A program made the position numbers and the translations under genes. From Qipengyuania sp. ABI-127-1 (GTDB taxonomy: Bacteria; Pseudomonadota; Alphaproteobacteria; Sphingomonadales; Sphingomonadaceae): DNA of 64,000 nt. The notes beneath the pieces are model-generated. The model was not told the DNA's origin, ran no database searches, and was given only the letters and a program-made list of their open reading frames with translations. Numbering within the stretch: position 1 is the stretch's first letter; each line of letters starts with the position of its first letter. Shown piece by piece: positions 27,491 through 40,000 of this stretch. The DNA is taken from contig JALJCR010000001.1 in assembly GCA_022953095.1 (NCBI GenBank), positions 1,873,449 through 1,937,448 of the forward strand, in the 5' to 3' direction.

Positions 27491-28881
27491 CTCTCTACGG
27501 TTTCGAGAAATTCATCAGCGCTCATCGGCTGGGCGCGCAGAAACCCCTGATAGGATTCACACCCTTCGTTGCGCGCCAAATCGCGCTGCGCCTCGTTCTC
27601 GACTCCCTCGACCAGGACTTTCAGGTCGAGCGCCACGGCCATTGCCAGTATTGCGCGGAACACGGCAAGGTCGCGCTCGTCATCGAGCACACCGTCGAGC
27701 ATCGAGCGATCCAGCTTGATGCAGTCGATCGGCAGGACCTTGAGATAGCGGAAGTTGCAGAACCCCGCGCCGAAATCGTCGAGCGCGATCCGGATGCCGA
27801 ATAGTTTAAGCTGGTCAAGCACGCGGCTGACACGGTCGAGATCGGCAAGCAGAACCTGCTCGATGATCTCCAGCGTAATCCGTTCGAGCGGAAAGCCGAT
27901 CTCTTCCGCCATTCCGGCGAAATCGAGCGCGAAATTGTCCGCTGCAAGATCTGCGGGCGTGATGTTGAGCGAGAGTCGTAAGCCGTCCGGCCACTCGCGA
28001 GCCTTTTCCAGCGCGCGCTTGGCGATGTGCCGCGACAGATGCGCTACGTGGTCGGCGCGTTCGGCGATCTGGAACAGCGTTCCGGCACCGATCCGGCCGA
28101 TGACCGGATGGTCCCACCTGGCCAATGCTTCGGCACCAACCATCCGATCGTCTGCGAGTGCATATTGCGGCTGGAACAGGATCTCGATCTCGTTGCGGTC
28201 GATCGCTTCGAGAAGGTCGGCCTCGAGCTGCTGGTTGGACCGCCCGGCGCGGGCCACTTGCCCGGTCGACCAGTCGATCCGTCGCCGATTGCTTTCGCGC
28301 ATGCGCGCAGCCACTTCGGACAAGCGGTCGAGCACGCTGTCGGGATCGTCGTTTTCGGTCACGCGCATCAAGGCTAGTCGCGGCCACAAGCGCAAGCTCG
28401 CCCCGCCTTCCGGATTGGCGATCGGCATCGCGATCGCGTCGGCCAGCGCTTCGGCCAGCCATTGCCAGCGTTCGCGGCTGCATTCCTGCCGCGCGACCAG
28501 GAGGAAATTCCCGCCGCTCAGCCGCGCCGCGAACCACGCGCTCGAGCTTTCCAGCTCGTCTCCCGCGAAATGCTTGATGCGCTGCGCGACCTCGACCAGC
28601 GCGCCATCGCCGGCAGTCTCGCCGAACGCGACGTTCACCGTGTCGATCCGGCCAAGCGTGATCATCATCGCCTGCATCGGGCAGGCGATCGATTTGTGCG
28701 GCCAGTCACGCTGCCATTGCGCGATGGTTTCGCGCGCTTGCGCCTGATCCGCCAGGCCGGTGAGCGTATCGCGGGTTTCGTAGATCATTTCTTGGGACAA
28801 GCTCGCCATGCAGCGTTCCTTATCGCGGCCTTCGCCGAGCTTTGCCAGTTTTTCCGGCATGTTGCCAAATGGGACGCGCAA
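27487..28881 (-). CDS. EAL-domain cyclic-di-GMP phosphodiesterase with degenerate GGDEF
   Basis: The protein has 464 residues. The first half is a GGDEF-like fold in which the active motif has become SGGNF, so it cannot make cyclic-di-GMP and is probably regulatory. The second half is an EAL domain with GAEALARWDHP near residue 248, LSLNITP, ITLEIIEQ, IALDDFGAG, KLDRSML and EGVENE. All catalytic acidic residues and the lysine are present, so hydrolysis is likely. No membrane helix is seen, so it is soluble. The start is uncertain: M1, M8 (NMPEKL) or M25 (CMASLSQEM) could each serve. It opposes the CHASE3–GGDEF protein in the window. Confidence 0.9.
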   Translation of the reverse strand: MRVPFGNMPEKLAKLGEGRDKERCMASLSQEMIYETRDTLTGLADQAQARETIAQWQRDWPHKSIACPMQAMMITLGRIDTVNVAFGETAGDGALVEVAQRIKHFAGDELESSSAWFAARLSGGNFLLVARQECSRERWQWLAEALADAIAMPIANPEGGASLRLWPRLALMRVTENDDPDSVLDRLSEVAARMRESNRRRIDWSTGQVARAGRSNQQLEADLLEAIDRNEIEILFQPQYALADDRMVGAEALARWDHPVIGRIGAGTLFQIAERADHVAHLSRHIAKRALEKAREWPDGLRLSLNITPADLAADNFALDFAGMAEEIGFPLERITLEIIEQVLLADLDRVSRVLDQLKLFGIRIALDDFGAGFCNFRYLKVLPIDCIKLDRSMLDGVLDDERDLAVFRAILAMAVALDLKVLVEGVENEAQRDLARNEGCESYQGFLRAQPMSADEFLETVES

Positions 28882-28940
28882 CCATAGGTAGCGCGGCGTG
28901 CCCGGATAGGCTTGGCCGGGACGGAAGGATACGAGGGACG

Positions 28941-29723
28941 ATGTCCGAATTCAGTCGCTTGGCTCTGGTCGTGTCCGACGCGCCGCTAGCGCGCGAAGCC
29001 GCCGAAACCGAATTTACCAATGTCACGGACTGGGTTCCGCTCGACGAAGCCGACGCCGTGGTGGTGCTCGGTGGCGACGGATTCATGCTGCAGACACTGC
29101 ATGGCATGCTCGATTCGGGTCGGATCATCCCCGCCTACGGCCTCAACCTTGGCACGGTCGGGTTCCTGATGAACCGAAACCGCAATCCCGAAACCCTGGT
29201 CAAACGGATCAATAAGGCCAAGCCGCACCATATCGCCCCCCTGCGTATGTGCGCCGTCACGCAGGACGGCGAGAAGCATACCTTCTGCGCGATCAACGAA
29301 GTCAGCCTGCTGCGCGAAACGCGCCAGACCGCCAAGCTCGAAGTGATGGTCGACGACAAGGTGCGGATCCCCGAACTGGTCTGCGATGGCGTGCTGCTCG
29401 CAACCCCTGCGGGATCGACCGCCTACAATCTCTCGGCCGACGGACCGATTTTGCCGCTCGATTCCAACTTGCTGGCGCTGACTCCGATCAGCCCCTTCCG
29501 CCCGCGCCGCTGGCACGGGGCGATCCTGCCCGATCGCAGCCGTATCTCGCTGCGTGTGCTGGAAGAGGAAAAGCGGCCGGTCTCGGTGGTGGCCGACCAG
29601 CGAGAACTGCGCGACGTCGCCCGGGTCGACCTCGAGATCGCGCGCGACAGCGAATTGACTCTGCTGTTCGACCCCGGCCATGCGCTCGACGAACGCATCG
29701 TGGCCGAACAGTTCGTGGTCTGA
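28941..29723 (+). CDS. nadK: NAD kinase
   Basis: This 260-residue enzyme phosphorylates NAD to NADP. The GGDG motif is present in VVVLGGDGFMLQTL near residue 43. The NAD-binding and family motifs follow: YGLNLGTVGFLMNR, INEVSLLRE and DGVLLATPAGSTAYNLSADGP, the last broken here by family variation. I chose the ATG at 28941, preceded by GAGGGACG, over an upstream start that would add 33 unsupported residues. tRNA-Asn lies about 100 nt downstream. Confidence 0.95.
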   Translation: MSEFSRLALVVSDAPLAREAAETEFTNVTDWVPLDEADAVVVLGGDGFMLQTLHGMLDSGRIIPAYGLNLGTVGFLMNRNRNPETLVKRINKAKPHHIAPLRMCAVTQDGEKHTFCAINEVSLLRETRQTAKLEVMVDDKVRIPELVCDGVLLATPAGSTAYNLSADGPILPLDSNLLALTPISPFRPRRWHGAILPDRSRISLRVLEEEKRPVSVVADQRELRDVARVDLEIARDSELTLLFDPGHALDERIVAEQFVV

Positions 29724-29767
29724 GAACACTTTCTCACCGCGCCGCACAATTTTTGGCATTTGCCCGC

Positions 29768-29796
29768 TTGCCAAACCGGAATCGCGCCCATATAGG
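29768..29796 (+). promoter_or_regulatory. Putative sigma-70-type promoter of tRNA-Asn
   Basis: TTGCCA (29768–29773) and TATAGG (29791–29796) are exactly 17 nt apart, 23 nt upstream of the tRNA. The sequence TTGCCCGCTTGC around the -35 box is shared with the tRNA-Pro promoter at 3546–3574. Confidence 0.6.
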
Positions 29797-29819
29797 CGCA
29801 CCCCTGCCCAGCGGGCTGC

Positions 29820-29894
29820 TCCCCGATAGCTCAGCGGTAGAGTAGGTGACTGTTAATCACTTGGTCGTTGGTTCGAATCCAACTCGGGGAGCCA
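29820..29894 (+). tRNA. tRNA-Asn (anticodon GTT)
   Basis: The cloverleaf is complete. The acceptor TCCCCGA pairs with TCGGGGA. The D arm is GCTC AGCGGTA GAGT. The anticodon stem GGTGA/TCACT encloses the loop CTGTTAA with anticodon GTT. The T arm is GTTGG TTCGAAT CCAAC. The encoded CCA is at 29892–29894. Confidence 0.96.
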
Positions 29895-29900
29895 CTTTTC

Positions 29901-30641
29901 TCACAAATTCAACAGCAAGCGCCCGCCCACCCAGGCGGTAAGCGCGGCTGTGCCAAGCCGGATCCAGCGTTGCGGCAGGTATTTGAGTGCCAGCAGGCTG
30001 CCGATCTGACCACCGATGGCCACCGCAACGATGAGCGGGAGGCCGAGGTCCACAGCCGCGCCCAGGCGTCCCGCCCCTCCTTTCAGTAGCTGTCCGGCGA
30101 GACCAAACAGCGAATTCACCAGGATGAACAGGCTTGCAGTAGCCGCAATGGCCCGCGCGCTGTCCCATCTCGCAAGATGAAGAAACGGCGCGAGGAAAAT
30201 CCCGCCACCTATGCCGACCAGGCCCGCAAGATAACCGAACGATGCCGCGAGCAACGGCATCACACCGGCAAGGCGCGTCGGATGTTTTTTCGGCGTTTCC
30301 TGCACAGGCACGAGCAGCGTCAACGCCGTGAGAACCAGGCTGACGCCAAGTATTCCCAGAAAGGCTTTTTCCGAAATCGGAGTAAGCCCGCCGAGAAGCG
30401 CCGCCGGCGCTGCGATCCCGGTGAGGACGAGCGCTCCACGCCAGGGCGTTATCCCTGCGCGGGCGAAGCGCAGCGAGCTACCCGCAACGACCACGATATT
30501 GCAGGTCAGGGCGAGCAGGGGGAGAAGCCGGTAGTCCACCTGCGCAAGCGCCAGCAGAGCCGTATAGGTCGATCCTCCGCCGAAACCGACACTGGCATAC
30601 AGCAGAGCTGTGACGAAAAATGCGACGGCAAGTGAGGGCAT
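29901..30641 (-). CDS. TauE/SafE-family permease
   Basis: This 246-residue inner-membrane protein has about eight hydrophobic helices. Two inverted copies of the TauE/SafE repeat carry the diagnostic glycine motifs, GFGGGSTYTALLAL near residue 19 and GLVGIGGGIFLAPFLHL near residue 140. The family exports sulfite, sulfoacetate and related small organic acids, but members differ in substrate. No sulfonate degradation gene is adjacent. Its stop lies 6 nt from the convergent tRNA-Asn. Confidence 0.88.
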   Translation of the reverse strand: MPSLAVAFFVTALLYASVGFGGGSTYTALLALAQVDYRLLPLLALTCNIVVVAGSSLRFARAGITPWRGALVLTGIAAPAALLGGLTPISEKAFLGILGVSLVLTALTLLVPVQETPKKHPTRLAGVMPLLAASFGYLAGLVGIGGGIFLAPFLHLARWDSARAIAATASLFILVNSLFGLAGQLLKGGAGRLGAAVDLGLPLIVAVAIGGQIGSLLALKYLPQRWIRLGTAALTAWVGGRLLLNL

Positions 30642-30705
30642 ATATGTCGTCTAGACCGACATTTCGGTGCGGGCTAGCATGTGCAACCGAGGGAGGAGAC
30701 TGAAT

Positions 30706-31323
30706 TTGCTGCCCAGCGATATCGAACTGGACGAAAAGCTGGTGCGTGCCGCGCCCGGCGATGCCGGAATGATCGGCGATATCACCGCCGACGCTTTTCG
30801 CCAGGATCCGTTCAACCTATGGCTTTTCCGCAAATTTGCCGGGATCGAACATCTCTTCCGATTACAGGCGCGCCGCATCTATGTCCCGCGCGGTTTCTGC
30901 TATGCTCGGGGAGATGAGGGCGCCTGCATGTGGATGCTGCCCGGCGGAGACGGGAACTTCGGGCTACGGGACTATGCAGCTTTCGTCTTGCCAACCCTGC
31001 TACATTGCGGTCTCGGCGCCGTGAGCCGCGCCGTTCGGACGGGCAAAGCGATGGAAGCCCGGCACCCGACTTTCGAACACGCCTATCTTTTCAGCATCGG
31101 TGTTCGCCCCTCGGCACGCGGCAAGGGGCTTGGCCGCAAGCTCATCCAGCCCGTGCTGGATGCTTGCGACCGCCAGGGACTTCCCGCCTATCTCGAAAAT
31201 TCGAACCCGGCGAACACCGGATTCTATGCGTCATGCGGATTCGAACCGCTCGGCCAGCCAATCCATCCCGAACCGGGCTGTCCACCGCTCATGCCTATGG
31301 TGAGGCAGCCCCGGCGCGTCTAG
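30706..31323 (+). CDS. GNAT-family N-acetyltransferase
   Basis: The GNAT fold is recognisable: the beta-4 strand plus acetyl-CoA motif LFSIGVRPSARGKGLGRKL (R/Q-x-x-G-x-G/A) near residue 135, then LENSNPANTGFYASCGFEPL. The substrate is unknown. The start is the notable point. The upstream ATG (30679) and GTG (30667) have no ribosome site, but a strong GGAGGAG (30692–30698) lies 7 nt before the in-frame TTG at 30706, so I placed the start there (205 residues). It is divergent from the TauE permease and may share regulation with it. Confidence 0.8.
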   Translation: MLPSDIELDEKLVRAAPGDAGMIGDITADAFRQDPFNLWLFRKFAGIEHLFRLQARRIYVPRGFCYARGDEGACMWMLPGGDGNFGLRDYAAFVLPTLLHCGLGAVSRAVRTGKAMEARHPTFEHAYLFSIGVRPSARGKGLGRKLIQPVLDACDRQGLPAYLENSNPANTGFYASCGFEPLGQPIHPEPGCPPLMPMVRQPRRV

Positions 31324-31336
31324 TATCGGGGCTGCC
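31304..31336. terminator. Inverted repeat between convergent acetyltransferase and secA genes
   Basis: GGCAGCCCCG (31304–31313) and CGGGGCTGCC (31327–31336) are exact reverse complements with a 13-nt loop. It overlaps the acetyltransferase end and lies just before the secA stop. It has no T-tract, so it is a weak or Rho-assisted bidirectional terminator at best. Confidence 0.45.
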
Positions 31337-31344
31337 ATGCCCGC

Positions 31345-34104
<2,760 letters not shown>

Positions 34105-34201
34105 GGGGTGGCCTTCGAGCCTTCCTGATGAATCTATGGCGGAAATACCCGCGCACATTAAGAGTGGCGGGAAGAAATCGGATGCTGTGGAAAAGCGCGC
34201 G

Positions 34202-34471
34202 CTATTCGTAAGCGCGGTCGATACCGAACTGTACGGTCGGAATGAAAACGGTAACAGAGGGATCGGGCTTGCAGGGCTTCGCGGTGCGCGGGCCGTCCAG
34301 CGACCGGCGGGCCGCAGCACGGCGTTCGCATGCCTCGCCCTTGCAGGTTTTTTCCGCCCCGGTAGCAACTTCGACACCCGATGCAGCGGTATAGACCACC
34401 GCGTGCGCGGGCGCACCAGCGGCCGCAAGTCCGGTCAGAAGCGCAAGCAGGGTAATCAGGCGACGAAGCAT
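34202..34471 (-). CDS. Small exported protein, function unknown
   Basis: This 89-residue protein has a clear signal peptide ([19 protein letters not shown] ending APAHA, about residue 24). The mature part is short and basic with four cysteines in its middle and C-terminal parts (CKGEAC, PCKPD), so a disulfide-stabilised periplasmic or secreted protein is likely. I chose the start at 34471 rather than the upstream in-frame start because it begins exactly at the signal sequence. It lies 97 nt upstream of secA on the same strand and is divergent from argJ. I do not recognise the family. Confidence 0.6.
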   Translation of the reverse strand: MLRRLITLLALLTGLAAAGAPAHAVVYTAASGVEVATGAEKTCKGEACERRAAARRSLDGPRTAKPCKPDPSVTVFIPTVQFGIDRAYE

Positions 34472-34560
34472 TGCATCGCTCAGATAGGGCGTGTCACCGA
34501 GCGCGTCCACCCCGCTTGACCGTTTACCCCGGGCCGGTCTGCCCCTATTCGGCATGCGCA

Positions 34561-35787
34561 ATGGAACTCGATCGCTCTCCCCTCGCCCGCCCTTTCCCCG
34601 AATTGCCGCACATCGACGGCGTGACGCTGCGCGTGGCGCGCGCCGGTTACAAAGCGTGGGAACGTGCCGACCTGACCTTTGCCGAACTGGCTGAAGGCAC
34701 AGCGGTGGCGGGCGTCTTTACCAAAAGCGCCTGCGCCTCGAGCGAGGTCGAGATGGGGCGCGAGCAGATCGCGAAAGGCCGTGCCCGCGCGCTGATTGTG
34801 AATGCGGGCAATTCGAATGCCTTCACCGGCTATCGCGGACGCGAGGCGGTCGAGCAGATCGTCGAGCAGGTTGCCGGTGCGCTGGGCTGCGAGAGCCAGC
34901 AGGTCTTCGTCTCCTCGACGGGTGTGATCGGCGTGCCGCTGCCCAAGGACAAGGCGCGCAGCGGGGTCGAAGCCGTCCTCGCCGCCGAACCCTGCGGATG
35001 GGAAGCGGCAGCTACCGCCATCGGCACAACCGACACCTTCACCAAAGGCGCCGGTGCCTCCGCGATGCTGGGAGAAACGCGGGTCGAACTGGCGGGTTTT
35101 ATCAAGGGCAGCGGGATGATCGCGCCCGACATGGCGACGATGCTGGGCTATATCTTCACCGACGCCGCCGTGGAGTCCGCTTTTCTGCAAGCCATGCTTG
35201 CCAAGGCCAATGCGGCGAGCTTCTCCTGCATCACCGTGGATGGCGACACCTCGACGAGCGACACGGTCCTGCTGTTTGCGACCGGTAAGGCGAGCAACGC
35301 TCCGCTGACTTCCTGGGACGATGCGGGAGCAGACGCCTTCTATTCCGCTTTGCTTCAGCTGTGCCGCGAACTGGCACAATTGGTCGTGCGCGACGGAGAG
35401 GGCGCGCAAAAGTTCATCGAGATTGCGGTCAGCGGGGCAGCGGACGACACCAGCGCGCGCCGCGTCGGGCTCTCCATCGCCAATTCTCCACTGGTGAAGA
35501 CCGCGATCGCGGGCGGCGATGCCAATTGGGGCCGTGTGGTCATGGCGGTCGGCAAGGCAGGCGAAGCGGCGGACCGCGACAAGCTCTCGATCGGGTTCGG
35601 CGGCACTTGGGCGGCGAAAGACGGCCAGCCGCTTGCCGATTACGACGAGGCACCGGTGGCAAAACACCTCGAAGGGCAGGACATCAGGGTCGACGTCGAT
35701 CTCGGCGTCGGCGAAGGGCGCGCCACCGTGTGGACCTGCGACCTCACCCATGGCTACATCTCGATCAACGCGGACTACCGGTCTTGA
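34561..35787 (+). CDS. argJ: Bifunctional ornithine acetyltransferase / N-acetylglutamate synthase ArgJ
   Basis: The 408-residue precursor cleaves itself into alpha and beta chains and transfers acetyl from N-acetylornithine to glutamate in cyclic arginine synthesis. The autoproteolysis site is ATML in KGSGMIAPDMATMLGYIFTD near residue 192, with the threonine nucleophile of the beta chain. Further family landmarks are NAGNSNAFTG, STGVIGVPLP and VDGDTSTSDTV. I chose the ATG at 34561; the longer in-frame reading upstream is unsupported. Its stop overlaps the next gene's TTG start by 4 nt. Confidence 0.96.
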   Translation: MELDRSPLARPFPELPHIDGVTLRVARAGYKAWERADLTFAELAEGTAVAGVFTKSACASSEVEMGREQIAKGRARALIVNAGNSNAFTGYRGREAVEQIVEQVAGALGCESQQVFVSSTGVIGVPLPKDKARSGVEAVLAAEPCGWEAAATAIGTTDTFTKGAGASAMLGETRVELAGFIKGSGMIAPDMATMLGYIFTDAAVESAFLQAMLAKANAASFSCITVDGDTSTSDTVLLFATGKASNAPLTSWDDAGADAFYSALLQLCRELAQLVVRDGEGAQKFIEIAVSGAADDTSARRVGLSIANSPLVKTAIAGGDANWGRVVMAVGKAGEAADRDKLSIGFGGTWAAKDGQPLADYDEAPVAKHLEGQDIRVDVDLGVGEGRATVWTCDLTHGYISINADYRS

Positions 35788-36596
35788 ACCGGCAGCAAAG
35801 CCAGGCCCTCGATAAAGAGATTCTCGCGCTGATGCGGCGCGTAACGGAGCTGGCGATCATACCGCGGTTTCGCAATCTTGCTGCAGGCGAAGTCGAGGAC
35901 AAGGGCGGCAACGATCCCGTGACCATCGCCGACAAGGAAAGCGAAGCACTGCTGCGCGAAGGCCTGCTGCAAATCGACAGCACGCTGGCCTTCGTCGGCG
36001 AGGAAGTGGCTCATGCCGATCCTACGGTGCTCGGCCGGCTCGACACGCCCTGTTGGATCGTCGATCCGGTCGACGGAACGCGCAATTTCGCCACCGGCAA
36101 ACCGCCCTTCGGAATCATCATCGCGCAAGCCCTTGACGGCGAGGCGCAATCCGGGTGGATTTACGATTGCCTGTCGGGCCGCTTCTGCGCCGCGCATAAG
36201 GGTAAAGGCGCCACCATCGACGGCGAGCAAATCGTTGCGCGACCGACCGGAAAGACGCCGCCGATCGGCGCAATCTCTCTGATCTTCATGCAAGAGGAAC
36301 GCCGCGAGGCCACAAGCCGCCATATTTCGCCCAATTACGAACTGGTCGACATTCCATTCTGCGCGGCGGAGCAATATCCGCGCCTCGCGCTGGGGGTGAA
36401 CGATGTGTCGATCTTCGAACGCACGCTCGCCTGGGACCATGCGGCGGGCGTTTTGTGGCTCAACGAAGCAGGTGGCAGGGCAGCGAGGCCCGATGGCTCA
36501 CCCTATCGCGTGGACGAAGTGGGCCGAACGGGCTTGCTGGGTGCGGCGAGCCCCGCCCTGTGGGACGAGCTCGCCGAACTGTATGCAAAGCTCTGA
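35784..36596 (+). CDS. Inositol-monophosphatase-family phosphatase
   Basis: The protein has 270 residues. Metal-site motifs are all visible: DPVTIADKESE (about residue 43), GEEVAHAD, WIVDPVDGTRNFATGKPPFG (about residue 90) and the C-terminal AWDHAAGVLWLNEAGG. This set defines the lithium-sensitive Mg-dependent phosphatase family, whose members act on inositol phosphate, histidinol phosphate or PAP. The position behind argJ suggests amino-acid metabolism, possibly histidinol phosphatase, but I leave it open. The start is taken as the TTG at 35784 that overlaps the argJ stop as TTGA; an ATG near residue 17 is an alternative. Confidence 0.85.
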   Translation: MNRQQSQALDKEILALMRRVTELAIIPRFRNLAAGEVEDKGGNDPVTIADKESEALLREGLLQIDSTLAFVGEEVAHADPTVLGRLDTPCWIVDPVDGTRNFATGKPPFGIIIAQALDGEAQSGWIYDCLSGRFCAAHKGKGATIDGEQIVARPTGKTPPIGAISLIFMQEERREATSRHISPNYELVDIPFCAAEQYPRLALGVNDVSIFERTLAWDHAAGVLWLNEAGGRAARPDGSPYRVDEVGRTGLLGAASPALWDELAELYAKL

Positions 36597-36597
36597 T

Positions 36598-36615
36598 CCC
36601 CGGCAAAGGCCGGGG
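36598..36615. terminator. Hairpin after the phosphatase gene
   Basis: CCCCGGC (36598–36604) and GCCGGGG (36609–36615) pair around a 4-nt loop just after the stop codon. A convergent gene (trxA) ends 58 nt further. It has no T-run, so it is a possible bidirectional terminator or one of the short GC hairpins common in this group. Confidence 0.4.
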
Positions 36616-36673
36616 TCTCAGGCAGAATGGCGCTTAGCTTGGTCAGGCTTCCGCCTTCGCGGGAAATCGGCTG

Positions 36674-36994
36674 TTAAAGTGCGCCTTCAAGCCACTGCTT
36701 GAGCTGGCCTTTTGGCGCTGCGCCGCGCATTTGCGCCGCCGGTTCGCCATTCTTGAACAGCACCAGATAGGGAATCGACTGGACACCCATCGCGCCGGGC
36801 ACATCCGGATTCGCCATGATGTCCATCTTGGCGATGGTGACCTGGTCGCCCAGTTCCTCGCTCAGTTCCTCGAGCGCGGGAGCGATCATCTTGCACGGAC
36901 CGCACCAGTCGGCCCAGAAATCGACCAGCACGGGCTTGTCGCTTTCGAGAACGTCGGACTTGAAGCTGGCATCGGTAACGGCGGTGGTTGCCAT
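36674..36994 (-). CDS. trxA: Thioredoxin
   Basis: This 106-residue protein reduces disulfides in the cytoplasm. The active site WCGPC sits in VDFWADWCGPCKMIAPAL near residue 31. The cis-proline loop (QSIPYLVLF) and the C-terminal GQLKQWLEG helix are intact. AGGAG lies about 7 nt before the ATG. It is the last gene of the long divL-to-trxA run and may also have its own promoter. Confidence 0.96.
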   Translation of the reverse strand: MATTAVTDASFKSDVLESDKPVLVDFWADWCGPCKMIAPALEELSEELGDQVTIAKMDIMANPDVPGAMGVQSIPYLVLFKNGEPAAQMRGAAPKGQLKQWLEGAL

Positions 36995-37045
36995 GGGGTA
37001 TCTCCTGGAATTTCGTGTTGCTGACGATTTGGGCAGCAGTCTCGA

Positions 37046-40000
37046 TTACTCAACGGGCGGCAGGGCAAAACTTTCCTGCGTCTCCGCAAACGCGCCCTTG
37101 TAGGCAGCGAGGCGCGCGGGCGGCAAGGCGAAGAGCTGCGGCGTCTGGGTATAGAGAACCGCGGCCTCGACCATGCGCCCCGGATAGATGATCTCCAGCG
37201 CGGCGACATAGGCCGCCATCTGCTTCATCGTGCTGGCAGGGATGGCATCGAGCGATTGCGGCGGACGGCGTGCGGTCTTGAAATCGAGCACGATGACTTT
37301 CTCGGGCATGACGAGCAGCCGGTCGGCGGTACCCATGACCACCTGCCTCTCGACCGTCGCGGCAAGCGGGACCTCGGCCAGTGCCTGCGGCCCGAAAACC
37401 TCGGCAAATTGCGGATCGTCGAGTACGGCCAGCGCGCTGCCGAGCATTTCCTCACGCTCGCCTTCGTCCAGATCGGCGGCCTGCCGCGCCAGCCATGGGC
37501 GCGCTTTCTCTGCCCGCGCACCGGGCGAAACCTGCGGCATACGTTCGAGCAAAGCGTGGATCAGCGTGCCGCGCCGCGCAGCCTCGCTCGCCTGACCGGG
37601 CGGGAGCGGCGGGTCACTGCCCTCGATTTCACCCAAACCAGAGGGAGCCAGCGGACGCGGCGGGCGTGGCTCGGGACCGATTGGCGTGGTGGCCCAGGCC
37701 GGAAGATCGGCTTCGGAGCTTGCGGTCACGTCCATCGGGGCTGACATGGACGGCACTCGCTCGCCGATCTCCCAGCGCGCGCCCCAGATATCGTCGGCCA
37801 GCCCCTCATCCTCGCCGAACAACGGCTTAAGTCGGCCGTACCAGCTATCTTCGTGAGGCCCGTTCTTGGCATCACGCGGGCCGAGCGAGCCGGTGACGAA
37901 CAGCGCTTCCTGCGCGCGGGTCAGGGCGACATAGAGCAGCCGCCAGTGCTCCTGCATTGCCTTGGCCGCCTCGGCCTCGTCGGCCAGCGCGACGGGGCCG
38001 ACCTTCTCGTCCTTCCCTAGCCCCGGCAGCGGCACCTCCCGAGGGCTATCGTTCCCCGGCAGCTCCTCGCGCAACACGAGATCGCCCGCGCCATCGGGAC
38101 GGATCGCGGCATCGGCGAGGATGACGATGGGCGCCTCCAGCCCCTTCGAGCCGTGGACGGTCATCACGCGAACCTGGTCGCCGCCCTCGCCCGCCTCACG
38201 CTTCAATTCGCCATCACCCGCATCGAACCAGCGGATGAAGCCCTGCAGGCTCGCCACATGCGCGCTGGCATAGGCATGGGCAGCGTTGAGCAGTTCGTCG
38301 ATCGGATCGTTCGCCTCGCGCCCCAGTCGCGCGACCAGCGCGCGCCTGCCGTCCATCGGCCCAATCAGCATCCAGTGAAGCAATTGCTGCGGGCTGTCGT
38401 AGTCGGCGCGACGCAGGATTTCGCGCAGGGTCGCGACCGTTTCGGCAACAAACGGCGTATCACTTTCGCGCAAATGCTCCCACAGGCGCTTGCCCCTTGG
38501 CCGATGACCATGGGCAAGCAAGTCTTCCTGGCTCCAGCCGAGGAGTGGTGAGACCAGCAGGCTCGCAAGCGTGAGATCGTTGAGCGGCTGCGCTGCAAAG
38601 CGCAGTGCGGCCATCAGGTCCTTCACCGCCAGCGGATTGCCCAGTCGCAGGCGGTCGACGCCCGCCACCGGCACGCCGTAACGATAAAGCCGCGCCACGA
38701 TCAGCGAGGCGAGTTCGCGGCGCTTCTGGACGAGGATCATGACATCGCCTGCGGTGGCGCGCCGCTTCCTTCCCTTGGATAACGTGAAGCCCTCGCCTTC
38801 CGGGTCTAGCCATGCGGCCACCTGCTTCGCGATATTGTCCGCTAGCTTCCGGTCGTGGCGGGCGAGCCAGCCCTCGCGTTCGCCCTCCTCGTCCTCTTCC
38901 TCGGCGACGCGCACCACCTGCCACAGGCCGACGAGACCCGGCTCACCGCTGCCGCTGTGCGGGTCGGAGGGCGTATCGAGACCGAAAGCATCGTAGCCGA
39001 TCGCATCGATCGCGCGGTCCACAAAGCCGAGCACCTGCTGGTTCGTGCGATAGCTTTTTCCGAGGCCGTATTTCTCCAGCGGACGAATCCGCGGGCCGCC
39101 GCGGATCGAGCCGGCCGCTTCCGCCGCACCGCTGATCTTCGCGTCGAAATAGTCGCGCGCGTCGCGAAAGTTTTCCGGGCTGGTGCCCTGGAAGCCGAAG
39201 ATCGCCTGCTTGTAATCGCCGACCGCGAAGATGGTGCGAACCGCATCGCCCTGCGCGCCCTCGCCGTCGAAATAATCGTCTGTCAGCGCCTTCACGATCG
39301 CCCATTGCGCGGCATTGGTGTCCTGCGCCTCGTCGACGAGGATATGGTCGAAGCTGCGGTCGAGCTTGTAACGGATCCAGTCCGCCATTGCCGTGTCGGA
39401 CAGCAGGGTCGCGGCGCGGGCGATGAGGTCGTCGAAATCAACCAGCCCCTCGCGCTCCTTGGCCTTGTGCCATGCCAGCGCAAAGGCACGTCCTGACTCG
39501 AGCTGCGGAGCGAGGAAAGCGGCGAGGTCGAGCAGAGCAGCGCGAGTACGCACTGCAGCGACCGCCTCGGCAATGGCCTGCTGGTTGTCGGGGAAGGATG
39601 GGTCGGCCTTCTCTGCCCCGCCCATCTTGCGCGGTGTGCCGTCCTTCTTGAGCAGCGTGTCGAGGAAGCCGTCGAGCGTCGCCAGACGTGCTTCCGCATC
39701 GCCTCGAAGCCAGCCGTCTATGAAGTCTGCCGCCGCCTGGCCGGTCTTTGCCGACCACGCGCGCGTAGCCGCCTCGCAGGCTCGCAGCGTAGAGATGGGG
39801 AAAGCCTCGTCCGAGCACGCTTCCGCCACCCAAGCCTCGTCCGCATCGGCGGGAATGCCGAGCAGGCGATGCACCCGCGGCGCCATCGGCGGCTGCCATG
39901 CGCCGGAGCCTTCCCACATTTCCATGTGCCGCGCGCAACGCATCAGCCAGCCGCGCACAGCGTCGGGGCCTTTGCGCTTGCTCATCTCGGCAATCGCTCC

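Noticed and set aside
30644..30662. Short inverted sequence (ATGTCG…CGACAT) between the TauE and GNAT genes
   Set aside because: Arms of only 6 bp and an off-centre core; easily due to chance.
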